From assembly GCA_934418295.1 (NCBI GenBank), contig CAKRWZ010000092.1, positions 1 to 6,183 of the forward strand: a stretch of 6,183 bases of DNA, in the 5' to 3' direction. The position numbers and the translations under genes were made by a program. Positions 1 through 6,086 of the stretch are shown here, piece after piece (within the stretch, counting starts at the first letter, position 1; each line of letters opens with the position of its first letter). A model generated the notes under the pieces. The model ran no database searches. It was not told the origin of the DNA and saw only the letters and a program-made list of their open reading frames with translations. This DNA comes from an uncultured Mediterraneibacter sp. GTDB taxonomy: Bacteria > Bacillota > Clostridia > Lachnospirales > Lachnospiraceae.

Positions 1-1210
1 ATGTTTTGTCCATAAGCATACAGACAAAATCCTGAACTTCACGGATACTGTCTTTTTCATGCAATTCTTCCATCAGCTCTTTCGTGGAAAGCCCCAGATT
101 TCCAAAGGAGACCTCCGAAAGGAGCTCCGTCATCGCAGAAGCACACATTGTTGCTATGAATATAGCGTTTTCTTTGGAAACATTATCCTTTCTTAATCTA
201 TGAAATATTGTATTTATTCCATTTTCTCCATCCAACAATGCATCCCTGTCATTTTTCCGAAGCTCCAACATCATCTGCTCTGCATTAAAGTAGCGAGACA
301 GAACAAAGCTATCGTCTTCTTCCACCTGTTCACAGGCGATCACATTGACATCCGTAACAATAAATCTTGAGGCCAGCGCTCTTTCTGCCTGTACAATCTG
401 TTCCGCCAATGCATCTGTTCCGGAAAACACTTGACTCACCCCTGCAATAAGCAGAATTCCCTTTTCCTTTTCCAGCTTTTCTGCCAACAATCGAAGCCTC
501 TGAATGCAGCTGTCTCTCTCCTCGTCCTGTATGGAAAAAAGTGCCGTTCCCTTTCCCTCTCTGCAAGTCAGGAAATATGCCTTCTCCATCCAGTTTTTTA
601 CCACAAAAACCTGCTCTTCATTCAAGAGATTCCATCCGGCTTCTGTGCTTTTGTACCCGAAAGCCACCACCAATGAATCTTTCCGCAGTCTGCCCTTCTC
701 TTCTTCATTCAGACAAGTCTCAAATTGTTCTGCATCTATTTTCCCGGAAATAAATTCCCGCAAATATTTCCATTGTTTCTGATTTACTTTTTCTCTGCGT
801 ACATATTCAGAATCCTCTGCCTCGTCCTGGGCACATACAATATCTTTGCGGATTTCTTCCAGTGCCGCCATATAGCTTTCTTTTTCCACCGGTTTTAACA
901 GATATTGTTTTACTCCATAACGAATCGCATTCTGTGCATATTTGAATTCTCCGTATCCGGTAATAATCACTACCCGAACCTCCGGATACTTTTTATGAAT
1001 TTCAGCTGCAAGCTCGATCCCGTCCATATTGGGCATAAAAATATCTGTGAGAACCAACTCTATTTTCCATTCCTTTATTCTGGAAAGCGCCTCTTCACCA
1101 TCATAGGCCATTCCGGCAACCTCCATATCCAGTTTTTCCCAGTCAATGGTTCTTTTGATGTGCTCACACAATAAAAATTCATCATCCACAATCAATACTT
1201 TTATTTTCAC
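1..1210 (-). CDS. YesN-type response regulator (REC + AraC family), 3' end cut by window edge
   Basis: This is the cytoplasmic partner of the sensor kinase just upstream. The start is GTG at 1210, chosen because it follows AAAGGAG with a 7-nt gap and begins the REC domain directly (MKIKVLIVDDEF). REC spans about residues 3-120: acidic pair D9/D10, phosphoacceptor D56 in LTDIFMPNMDG, T84 and K106 (LLKPV). A charged linker (about 115-160) follows, then a middle domain whose GVSQVFSG...QAERALASRF segment resembles the degenerate GGDEF-like region of YesN proteins. The frame is open for 403 codons and runs off the left edge (last complete residues MLMDKT). YesN proteins are usually about 500 residues or more, so the two AraC helix-turn-helices should lie just outside; they are not visible here. 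The gene lies 22 nt after the kinase stop, so the two are probably co-transcribed. Likely targets, by inference, are the operon and divergent promoter at 5845-6167. Confidence 0.93.
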   Translation of the reverse strand, partial: MKIKVLIVDDEFLLCEHIKRTIDWEKLDMEVAGMAYDGEEALSRIKEWKIELVLTDIFMPNMDGIELAAEIHKKYPEVRVVIITGYGEFKYAQNAIRYGVKQYLLKPVEKESYMAALEEIRKDIVCAQDEAEDSEYVRREKVNQKQWKYLREFISGKIDAEQFETCLNEEEKGRLRKDSLVVAFGYKSTEAGWNLLNEEQVFVVKNWMEKAYFLTCREGKGTALFSIQDEERDSCIQRLRLLAEKLEKEKGILLIAGVSQVFSGTDALAEQIVQAERALASRFIVTDVNVIACEQVEEDDSFVLSRYFNAEQMMLELRKNDRDALLDGENGINTIFHRLRKDNVSKENAIFIATMCASAMTELLSEVSFGNLGLSTKELMEELHEKDSIREVQDFVCMLMDKT

Positions 1211-1217
1211 GATTCTT

Positions 1218-1224
1218 CTCCTTT
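1218..1224 (-). promoter_or_regulatory. Ribosome binding site fixing the GTG start of the response regulator
   Basis: AAAGGAG on the minus strand lies 7 nt before GTG at 1210, inside the 22-nt gap after the kinase stop. No ATG lies in frame in this gap. The GTG codon directly precedes the first beta strand of the receiver domain, so it is the best supported start. Confidence 0.8.
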
Positions 1225-1232
1225 GAACACCG

Positions 1233-2954
1233 CTATCTGGTCATTGGTATTTTGATATATACCCGCGTGCCGCAGCCGGGCTTACTGTCAATCTCCAGAT
1301 TGTATTCTGCCCCAAAGCACAGCTTCAAACGAGAAACCACATTGCTGATCGCATAGCCTTCTCCTTGCTTTCGCCGTACCGTGCTGGAGCTCTGCTTCTC
1401 TGCAAATCCCTCTCCGTTATCTTCCACGCAAATCCGAATCGTCTGCGCATCATGCGTCTCCCATAAAACAATCTTTCCTTCTGCGTTTCTGTTTTTCAAT
1501 CCGTGATAAATAGCATTTTCCACAATCGGCTGCAGGGTAAGCTTCGGAATCAATGCCTCCATAACATCTTCACTGAATTTCATTTCCACGCTTAAATTTC
1601 CCGCATATTTTAATTTCTGGATCTGGACATATCTCTCTGTAAGAAGAAGCTCCTCTCTTATCGTAATAATGTGCTGCCCATTGCTCAATGTTCCCCGGTA
1701 AAAACCTTCAATGCTTTTTAACATTAAAATAGCATCCTGTTTTCGTTCCATCTGGATCAATGCACAGACACTTTCCAGCGTATTATATAAAAAATGCGGT
1801 TTAATATTGGCCTGCAATGCCACCATTTCCTGCTTTGTCTTTTGATTTTCCTCAAATTTAATTCTTTCAATCAAAATCCGCAGCCTGTTCTGCATGGTAC
1901 GGAAGCTATGCACCAGCCGCCCGATTTCATCATCCCCAGCCGGAAGTGCTTTTTGATTCAAATAAATGCTGTCCTCCGGATTATTCATTATATCGATCAT
2001 CGAATCTATCGGTCTCATCAAACGGCGAATACTCAAAAAAACGGCTATTGCTGTCAAAAGCAACGTCAGTACATTGACCAGCAGCATAATTTTAATTTCC
2101 GGCAATGCAGTCTCTAATACATTTCTGCTTTCCTCCAGCCTTAAAATTGTCCAGCCATTCTCCATTTTGGTCTGAACCTGCCGATACCTTTTTTTTTCGT
2201 TGTCAACAAACGTCCCGTCGCGCTCCGTTTTACCCAAAGCATCCAGCTGTTTATAAATCTTTGTTTTGTCAGAAGAAGAAATAATCTGCCCTTTTTCGTC
2301 TACAATAAAAACCTTGGTGCCCGGAGACTCTTCATAGCATTTGGCGATTGCATTTTCAGAAACATCCACCTGTATAATCCCGATAACTTCCCCGGAATAA
2401 ATAGAAGTAATTTTTTTATAATAGGAAACTGCATTTTTTTCTGTGCTGAATATGCAATACTCCCTGGGATGCATGGACAGCCATCCGGAGGATACTTCCG
2501 GATTTTTCATTGCTGCATCCAAGTCCTCCATTTTTTTCTGTGACAACTTAATGGAATTCGAAGTAATCACATTTCCGCTTCTGTGATATAAAATTGCAAT
2601 ATCTGCATTCTGACTGTTTTTGATCAGGTTATTGATCAGGCAGGTCAGAATATATTTCTGGCGCATCTGTTCAATCCGATTATCCTGATTAAATTTTTTC
2701 TGCAAGGTATCACTGGATATGACCATATCCGTTCCCTGCTCCACATTCACACACAGCTGCACCAGCTTGTCTTCTACAATGTGGTTGCTTTGCTCTGCTG
2801 TTTTTTCCATGTTTATCCGTACAATCCTCTGTACAAATACAATTCCCGTAAAAAGACTGATTGTCAGCATAATGCTTAATGACAGCACCCCCACAAGAAT
2901 GATTTTTTTACTCAGACCAAGCTTGATCCATTTTTTTTTGATATTCGCCTTCAT
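1233..2954 (-). CDS. YesM-type membrane sensor histidine kinase
   Basis: This 573-residue kinase passes phosphate from an extracellular sensing event to the response regulator downstream. A basic N terminus is followed by TM1 (about residues 18-41), an extracellular region of about 245 residues and TM2 (about 287-309). The extracellular part ends with a Cache-like pattern (GEVIGIIQVDVSENAI, then VFIVDEKGQIISS). HAMP is about 310-362. The LytS/YesM-type phosphoacceptor is H387 in NIKPHFLYNTLES. The ATPase domain shows the N box (LQPIVENAIYHGL, N480), the G1 box D512-N-G-E-G and the G2 box at about 531-548. The G2 box reads GEGYAISNVVSRL, where this family usually has GIGL.NV..RL; the glycines remain. 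The ATG follows GGAG with a 6-nt gap (2961-2964). Kinases of this type often sit beside carbohydrate uptake genes; the ligand cannot be read from sequence, and a sugar or sugar-amine conjugate is inferred from the neighbours. Confidence 0.95.
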   Translation of the reverse strand: MKANIKKKWIKLGLSKKIILVGVLSLSIMLTISLFTGIVFVQRIVRINMEKTAEQSNHIVEDKLVQLCVNVEQGTDMVISSDTLQKKFNQDNRIEQMRQKYILTCLINNLIKNSQNADIAILYHRSGNVITSNSIKLSQKKMEDLDAAMKNPEVSSGWLSMHPREYCIFSTEKNAVSYYKKITSIYSGEVIGIIQVDVSENAIAKCYEESPGTKVFIVDEKGQIISSSDKTKIYKQLDALGKTERDGTFVDNEKKRYRQVQTKMENGWTILRLEESRNVLETALPEIKIMLLVNVLTLLLTAIAVFLSIRRLMRPIDSMIDIMNNPEDSIYLNQKALPAGDDEIGRLVHSFRTMQNRLRILIERIKFEENQKTKQEMVALQANIKPHFLYNTLESVCALIQMERKQDAILMLKSIEGFYRGTLSNGQHIITIREELLLTERYVQIQKLKYAGNLSVEMKFSEDVMEALIPKLTLQPIVENAIYHGLKNRNAEGKIVLWETHDAQTIRICVEDNGEGFAEKQSSSTVRRKQGEGYAISNVVSRLKLCFGAEYNLEIDSKPGCGTRVYIKIPMTR

Positions 2955-3072
2955 TTTTCACTCCACATTCTTTATATCTTCCTGAAACGAGTTTTAGCCG
3001 TCTTTTATACATCAAATATCACAAAAGCTGAAAATCTTCAAGTTTTTTAAAATATTTCTTTAACGCAATTTT

Positions 3073-3104
3073 GACAGGATGCTTTTTAACAAAAGCACCC
3101 TGTC
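3073..3104 (-). terminator. Long hairpin between the deglycase operon and the two-component genes; weak terminator or attenuator
   Basis: A 14-bp stem (3073-3086 with 3091-3104) closes a 4-nt loop. The single non-Watson-Crick position (3079/3098) is a G-U wobble in minus-strand RNA but an A-C mismatch in plus-strand RNA, so the fold is better in the minus transcript that leaves the SDR gene. The stem begins 44 nt after the SDR stop. The minus-strand sequence after the stem reads AAAATTGCG and has no U-tract, so this is not a standard intrinsic terminator. It may protect the 3' end of the operon mRNA, be a processing site, or lower read-through into the sensor kinase. The rest of the 2955-3148 gap is A/T-rich. 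It holds a TATAAA on the minus strand (3009-3004) without a convincing -35 box. Confidence 0.45.
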
Positions 3105-3148
3105 CGGGAGGTAAATTATGTATATTTTTTTAAGTTTTTCCTGATATT

Positions 3149-3922
3149 TTATGCAGTCATCGTAACGCCGCCTTCTGCCATAATCGTCTGTCCTGTAATA
3201 TGACGTGAATCTTCGCTTGCCAGAAACACTGCCACCGGGGCAATATCTTCATAAGGATCACCCAATCTTCCGATAACTGTCGGATTAAATCCCATTTTCA
3301 TCGGATCTCTCTCTTCTTCCGGCCAGTCCTTCATTGCATCCCAGATTGCCTCTGTAACCGCCCCCGGATTAATCGTATTCACATTAATATTATATTTTCC
3401 CCATTCTCTTGCTGCTGTTCTTGCCATAGCGCGAATTGCCTCTTTAATACAGCCATAAGCACACATTCCTTCCTGGCCTTCCACTCCGGCTCCGGAACCC
3501 ACGCAAATAACTTTTCCTCCTCTGACTTTCAAATATGGAAGGCAGAGACACATCATATGAAAGGAAGACATCAAACCGCTTTTAAAAAAGGTATAAAATT
3601 CGTCCTCTGTCTGTTCTTCCATCGGCTTTGGGTCTCCGCTGAAGCTCATTGCATTGTTATAAAGAATATCAATTCGTCCGAAACGTTCTGCTGTTGCTTC
3701 CACAAACTTCTGCATTTCTTCATACACCATAACATCACAATGCATAAACAACACTTCTGCGCCGGCCGCCTCACAAAGGGCTGCTGTTTGCGCCAGCCTC
3801 TCCATATTTCTTCCGCAGATTGCCAGCGATGCACCCTCTTCTGCATACCGGATTGCTACCTGCTTTCCGATTCCGGCACTTGCCCCGGTTACAATCGCTA
3901 CCTTTCCATTCAATTTTCCCAT
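3149..3922 (-). CDS. Short-chain dehydrogenase/reductase (classical SDR), substrate unknown
   Basis: A 257-residue classical SDR, expected to oxidise a sugar or polyol hydroxyl (or reduce the carbonyl) with NAD(P). The Rossmann motif TGASAGIG is at 12-19, D63 follows beta-3, and NNA is at 89-91. S143, Y156 and K160 form the catalytic triad (S-x12-Y-x3-K). INPG is at 184-187, and the C terminus GQTIMAEGGV is typical. R38 after beta-2 (ICGRN) suggests NADP(H), as inference. The Asn of the usual N-S-Y-K tetrad is not seen: the helix-4 segment reads FFKSGLMSS where most members have xxxVNLxGxF. The ATG is preceded by AGGAGG with a 6-nt gap. The gene follows the kinase stop by 12 nt, so it is the third gene of the operon. 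SDRs are not part of the classical frl pathway. It could convert a reduced conjugate to an Amadori compound, or act on a released sugar. Family assignment is firm; role is not. Confidence 0.93.
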   Translation of the reverse strand: MGKLNGKVAIVTGASAGIGKQVAIRYAEEGASLAICGRNMERLAQTAALCEAAGAEVLFMHCDVMVYEEMQKFVEATAERFGRIDILYNNAMSFSGDPKPMEEQTEDEFYTFFKSGLMSSFHMMCLCLPYLKVRGGKVICVGSGAGVEGQEGMCAYGCIKEAIRAMARTAAREWGKYNINVNTINPGAVTEAIWDAMKDWPEEERDPMKMGFNPTVIGRLGDPYEDIAPVAVFLASEDSRHITGQTIMAEGGVTMTA

Positions 3923-3934
3923 AAACTGCCTCCT

Positions 3935-4819
3935 TTATTTCTGCTTCATCGGTTCTGAAAATGCACCCTTTTTCATACAATTCCTAGCTGCATACAATGC
4001 CGCCTGGGAAAGAGCCGCCTGCATGGCATCCTCTTTTGCTTTTGAAAAATCCACCTTCTGACCGACCCTCTTCAGTTCTTCTTCCCATTTTTGAATACAC
4101 TCTTCCAGATCCATATGCACCTGCAGAAAACGGGCAATAAAAGAATCTCCCGCACCGATTGTATCCACCGGGCTGACCCGGAAGGCTTCTCGACGATACT
4201 CCTTCCCGTCGCTGCAGACATATGCACCGTCTGCTCCTCTTGTTGCCACTGCCGTTTTGCAGCCCTTGCAACACATGCTTTTTAAAAAACTCCAGATCTC
4301 CGATTCTTTCATTTGGTCACAGGAAAAAAATGCATAGGTCAGATACGGCGCCAGCTGCCGGATTTCCTCTTCTTCCCAATCATTGGAAAAATCATAGCTG
4401 ATTTTAATTCGACTGCTCAGCTCTTCCATTTCACCGGCTGCAAAAATTGCATATCGGCTGGTATGCAGCAGTTCCCAGTCAGAAAGTCTGTTTTTTTCCT
4501 CCTGCGAAAGCTTCAATGGATGTCTGACATGGATACTGTTGTCATAAGCCCCGAACTGTCTGTCATTTCCGATATGATAAACTATCGCGTTGGAGGTAAT
4601 CTCTTCCTGCCAGCGGACAAACACCTGTACTCCATATTCTTCAAGTGCTCTTTTTTGAAGCTGCCCAAAATCATCTTTTCCCAAATTTCCAAGATACGCT
4701 GCCGTTCCGCCATTTTCTGACACATAAGCTGCCACATTCACGCAATTCCCACCGGGATACACCAGCTGTTCTTCCGGATAAATGTCTACATTATTATCTC
4801 CTGCACAAAGAATCTTCAT
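3935..4819 (-). CDS. frlD: PfkB-family sugar kinase, FrlD-like (fructosamine 6-kinase)
   Basis: This 294-residue ribokinase-fold enzyme probably phosphorylates an Amadori compound at the 6-hydroxyl with ATP, making the substrate of the neighbouring deglycase. The N terminus GDNNVDIYP (7-15) and GGN.VNVA (23-30) closely resemble what I recall of E. coli FrlD, as do GNDRQFG (84-90) and YDFSNDW (142-148). The PfkB signature DTIGAGDSF (219-227) holds the catalytic base D225 and the anion-hole glycines. It is longer than E. coli FrlD (about 260 residues). The extra length appears to be a charged helical stretch at about 237-264 plus a short C-terminal tail. The ATG follows AAGGA with a 9-nt gap; the gene lies 26 nt after the deglycase stop and 12 nt before the SDR. 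Other PfkB kinases (fructose-asparagine or glucoselysine kinase, ribokinase) are possible. The pairing with an FrlB-like deglycase favours a fructosamine substrate, but its exact identity is open. Confidence 0.88.
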   Translation of the reverse strand: MKILCAGDNNVDIYPEEQLVYPGGNCVNVAAYVSENGGTAAYLGNLGKDDFGQLQKRALEEYGVQVFVRWQEEITSNAIVYHIGNDRQFGAYDNSIHVRHPLKLSQEEKNRLSDWELLHTSRYAIFAAGEMEELSSRIKISYDFSNDWEEEEIRQLAPYLTYAFFSCDQMKESEIWSFLKSMCCKGCKTAVATRGADGAYVCSDGKEYRREAFRVSPVDTIGAGDSFIARFLQVHMDLEECIQKWEEELKRVGQKVDFSKAKEDAMQAALSQAALYAARNCMKKGAFSEPMKQK

Positions 4820-4845
4820 AGCTTCTTTTCCTTTTCACAGACAAA

Positions 4846-5844
4846 TTAATATACCAGTTTTCCCATATACCGTCTCTGAAGCAACGGATGCTTTTTCGCC
4901 AATGCCAGTCCTTCTGCATACTCAATTCCTGCCGCCCAGTGAACCAGCGGATTGAAGTACTCCACAACCGCATCATCGATTATGCTGACTCCCAGTTCTT
5001 TTGCATCCAATACTGTCACCTGATCCGAATGTTTCCTCAGGAAATCCAATGCTCTTTCATCCAGAGCTCTGGTCGGTCCATCACTCACAAAAATCAAAAA
5101 CGGTACCCCCGGCTCCGTAACCTCAAACGGACCATGGAAGTATTCTGCAGTATGAATAGCGGAGGAATGAATCCATTCCATTTCCATAAACAGACAGATT
5201 GACTGCATATAAGCAACTCCATAGGATGCACCGCTTGCCATGGTATACAATACCGGAACATCCTTATGCTCCTCTCCAAATTTTAATGCTGCCGGATGAA
5301 TTTTCTGAACTGCTTTGTCACATACCAGACGGATCTTATTCAAACCGTCAATCATTTGCTCATAATAGTCATATCCTTCTGTCTGATTCAAAAGCTCTGT
5401 CGCCAGTGCCAGTGCCATATACTGATTCTGCTCATTGACCGGCGTTCCGATATCAATGCTGTATACCACTGAAAAATCTGCCAGCCTTGCCAGAGCAGAA
5501 TCTGCCGATCCGGAAAGAGCGACAACAATTGCTCCCTTTTCTTTTGCCGCCGTTGCTGCTGCCAGTGTTTCTTTTGTTCCGCCTCCCAGTGACATTGCAA
5601 AAACAAGACTGTTTTCTCCCAGATTCTTAGGAAGTTTATGTACAAATTCGTTTGCTGTTACTGAAAACACCGAAAGTGCTTTTGCCTCATTATTTATAAA
5701 ATACTCCATTGGATGCATACTTCCATGGGAGCCTCCACAGGCAACGCAGTAAACGTTTTTCACGCCTCCCGCTGCGTCCAGTTTTTCCAATACGCCCGTC
5801 ATAATCTGTTTCACTTCCGTCAATGTCGTCACTTTGCTTTCCAT
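4846..5844 (-). CDS. frlB: Two-SIS-domain phosphosugar deglycase, FrlB-like
   Basis: This 332-residue cytoplasmic enzyme belongs to the fructosamine-6-phosphate deglycase family, which cleaves the phosphorylated Amadori product to glucose 6-phosphate plus a free amine or amino acid. SIS1 (about 15-150) has phosphate-binding loops ACGGSHGS (35-42) and SLGGGTKET (85-93). SIS2 is about 185-310. E221 (FMEMEW) and H237 (YFHGPFE) are 16 residues apart, matching the Glu and His reported as catalytic in the Salmonella fructose-asparagine enzyme FraB. The segment HGPFEVTEPGVPFLIF and the C terminus RRYMGKLVY match my recollection of E. coli FrlB (HGPLEIVEPGVPFL, RRYYGGLVEY). Glucosamine-fructose-6-phosphate aminotransferase is excluded because there is no N-terminal glutaminase domain. 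The ATG follows GGGAGG with an 8-nt gap. It is the first gene of the operon. Fructoselysine, glucoselysine or fructose-asparagine phosphates all remain possible. Confidence 0.9.
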   Translation of the reverse strand: MESKVTTLTEVKQIMTGVLEKLDAAGGVKNVYCVACGGSHGSMHPMEYFINNEAKALSVFSVTANEFVHKLPKNLGENSLVFAMSLGGGTKETLAAATAAKEKGAIVVALSGSADSALARLADFSVVYSIDIGTPVNEQNQYMALALATELLNQTEGYDYYEQMIDGLNKIRLVCDKAVQKIHPAALKFGEEHKDVPVLYTMASGASYGVAYMQSICLFMEMEWIHSSAIHTAEYFHGPFEVTEPGVPFLIFVSDGPTRALDERALDFLRKHSDQVTVLDAKELGVSIIDDAVVEYFNPLVHWAAGIEYAEGLALAKKHPLLQRRYMGKLVY

Positions 5845-5868
5845 CTTTACATCCTCCCTTTCTCTTTG

Positions 5869-5878
5869 CTTTCGAAAC
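5869..5878 (-). promoter_or_regulatory. GTTTCGAAAG operator candidate, copy 1 (leader of the deglycase operon)
   Basis: GTTTCGAAAG on the minus strand contains the perfect palindrome TTTCGAAA. It lies in the untranslated leader, about 12-21 nt after the predicted start of transcription and just upstream of the ribosome site. An identical 10-mer lies in the divergent promoter (6092-6101). A repressor bound here would block the transcript; the protein is unknown. Confidence 0.45.
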
Positions 5879-5895
5879 TGCTTTTTCTGTAATCC

Positions 5896-5925
5896 ATTAT
5901 ATTTTCAGTGGATGCATTCTCACAA
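5896..5925 (-). promoter_or_regulatory. SigA-like promoter of the deglycase-kinase-SDR operon
   Basis: On the minus strand a perfect -10 TATAAT (5901-5896) is preceded, at 18 bp, by TTGTGA (5925-5920), four of six matches to TTGACA. Transcription should start near 5889, giving a leader of about 45 nt. The weak -35 box with tandem sites just upstream is typical of an activator-dependent promoter. Confidence 0.7.
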
Positions 5926-5936
5926 TTCACAGAATT
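5924..5936. promoter_or_regulatory. Inverted repeat AATTC-N3-GAATT at the operon -35 box
   Basis: A perfect 5-3-5 inverted repeat touches the -35 box of the minus-strand promoter and overlaps the first of the tandem 10-mers by three bases. It is short and A/T-rich, so chance is possible. If bound, a protein here would compete with RNA polymerase or with the activator. Confidence 0.3.
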
Positions 5937-5964
5937 TGTAAGTGATTGCACAATATTTGTTAGT
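5934..5964 (-). promoter_or_regulatory. Tandem 10-mers, probable activator site for the deglycase operon
   Basis: On the plus strand ATTTGTAAGT (5934-5943) and ATTTGTTAGT (5955-5964) match at 9 of 10 positions and repeat at 21 bp, two helical turns. Read toward the operon they are ACTAACAAAT then ACTTACAAAT. They span about -45 to -75 relative to the predicted transcription start, beside a weak -35 box. AraC-type proteins commonly bind such direct repeats, so the YesN-type regulator of this window is the leading candidate, by inference. Confidence 0.5.
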
Positions 5965-6014
5965 TTCATACGCAAAGCTCCGAAACCGCGCTTCTTCTTT
6001 CTTCTTTGGATAAT

Positions 6015-6083
6015 TCTGTTTTTTCTTGATTTATTTTAATATTATCTGTTTTTATTTATCTTTTTATATAATTTTCTGTTTTT
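6015..6083. repeat. Three TCTGTTTTT repeats at exact 30-bp period
   Basis: TCTGTTTTT occurs at 6015-6023, 6045-6053 and 6075-6083, each 30 bp from the next. Copies 2 and 3 extend to TCTGTTTTTAT. The last copy ends 3 bp before the -35 box of the plus-strand promoter. This could be a tandem operator or a stretch of T-tract DNA that bends or contacts RNA polymerase. The region is T-rich, which lowers the weight of a 9-base match, but the constant spacing is notable. Confidence 0.5.
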
Positions 6084-6086
6084 ATA

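Noticed and set aside
330..1174. Several open frames on both strands overlapping the response regulator
   Set aside because: They lie inside a gene with clear REC domain residues, and none has a credible ribosome site or recognisable domain.
3004..3033. Possible separate promoter for the sensor kinase (TATAAA at 3009-3004, TTTCAG 18 bp upstream)
   Set aside because: The -35 candidate matches consensus at only two of six bases, and TATAAA is common in this A/T-rich gap; not strong enough to list as a promoter.
3106..3144. Plus-strand mini-ORF: GGGAGG, then ATG TAT ATT TTT TTA AGT TTT TCC TGA (8 codons)
   Set aside because: The ribosome-like site is well spaced, but there is no promoter and the ORF runs toward the SDR 3' end in an A/T-rich gap. 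Probably chance.
5917..5928. AATTGTGAG on the minus strand, like half of a lac operator
   Set aside because: Only one half is present and the match is explained by the -35 box and the adjacent inverted repeat.
5976..5990. Imperfect palindrome around AAGCTCCGAAACCGCGCTT
   Set aside because: Two mismatched pairs and a short odd core; kept only as a weak extra half-site for the GTTTCGAAAG motif.
5991..6007. Pure pyrimidine tract CTTCTTCTTTCTTCTTT in the control region
   Set aside because: Low-complexity run with no partner structure; noted only as part of the A/T- and pyrimidine-rich upstream DNA.
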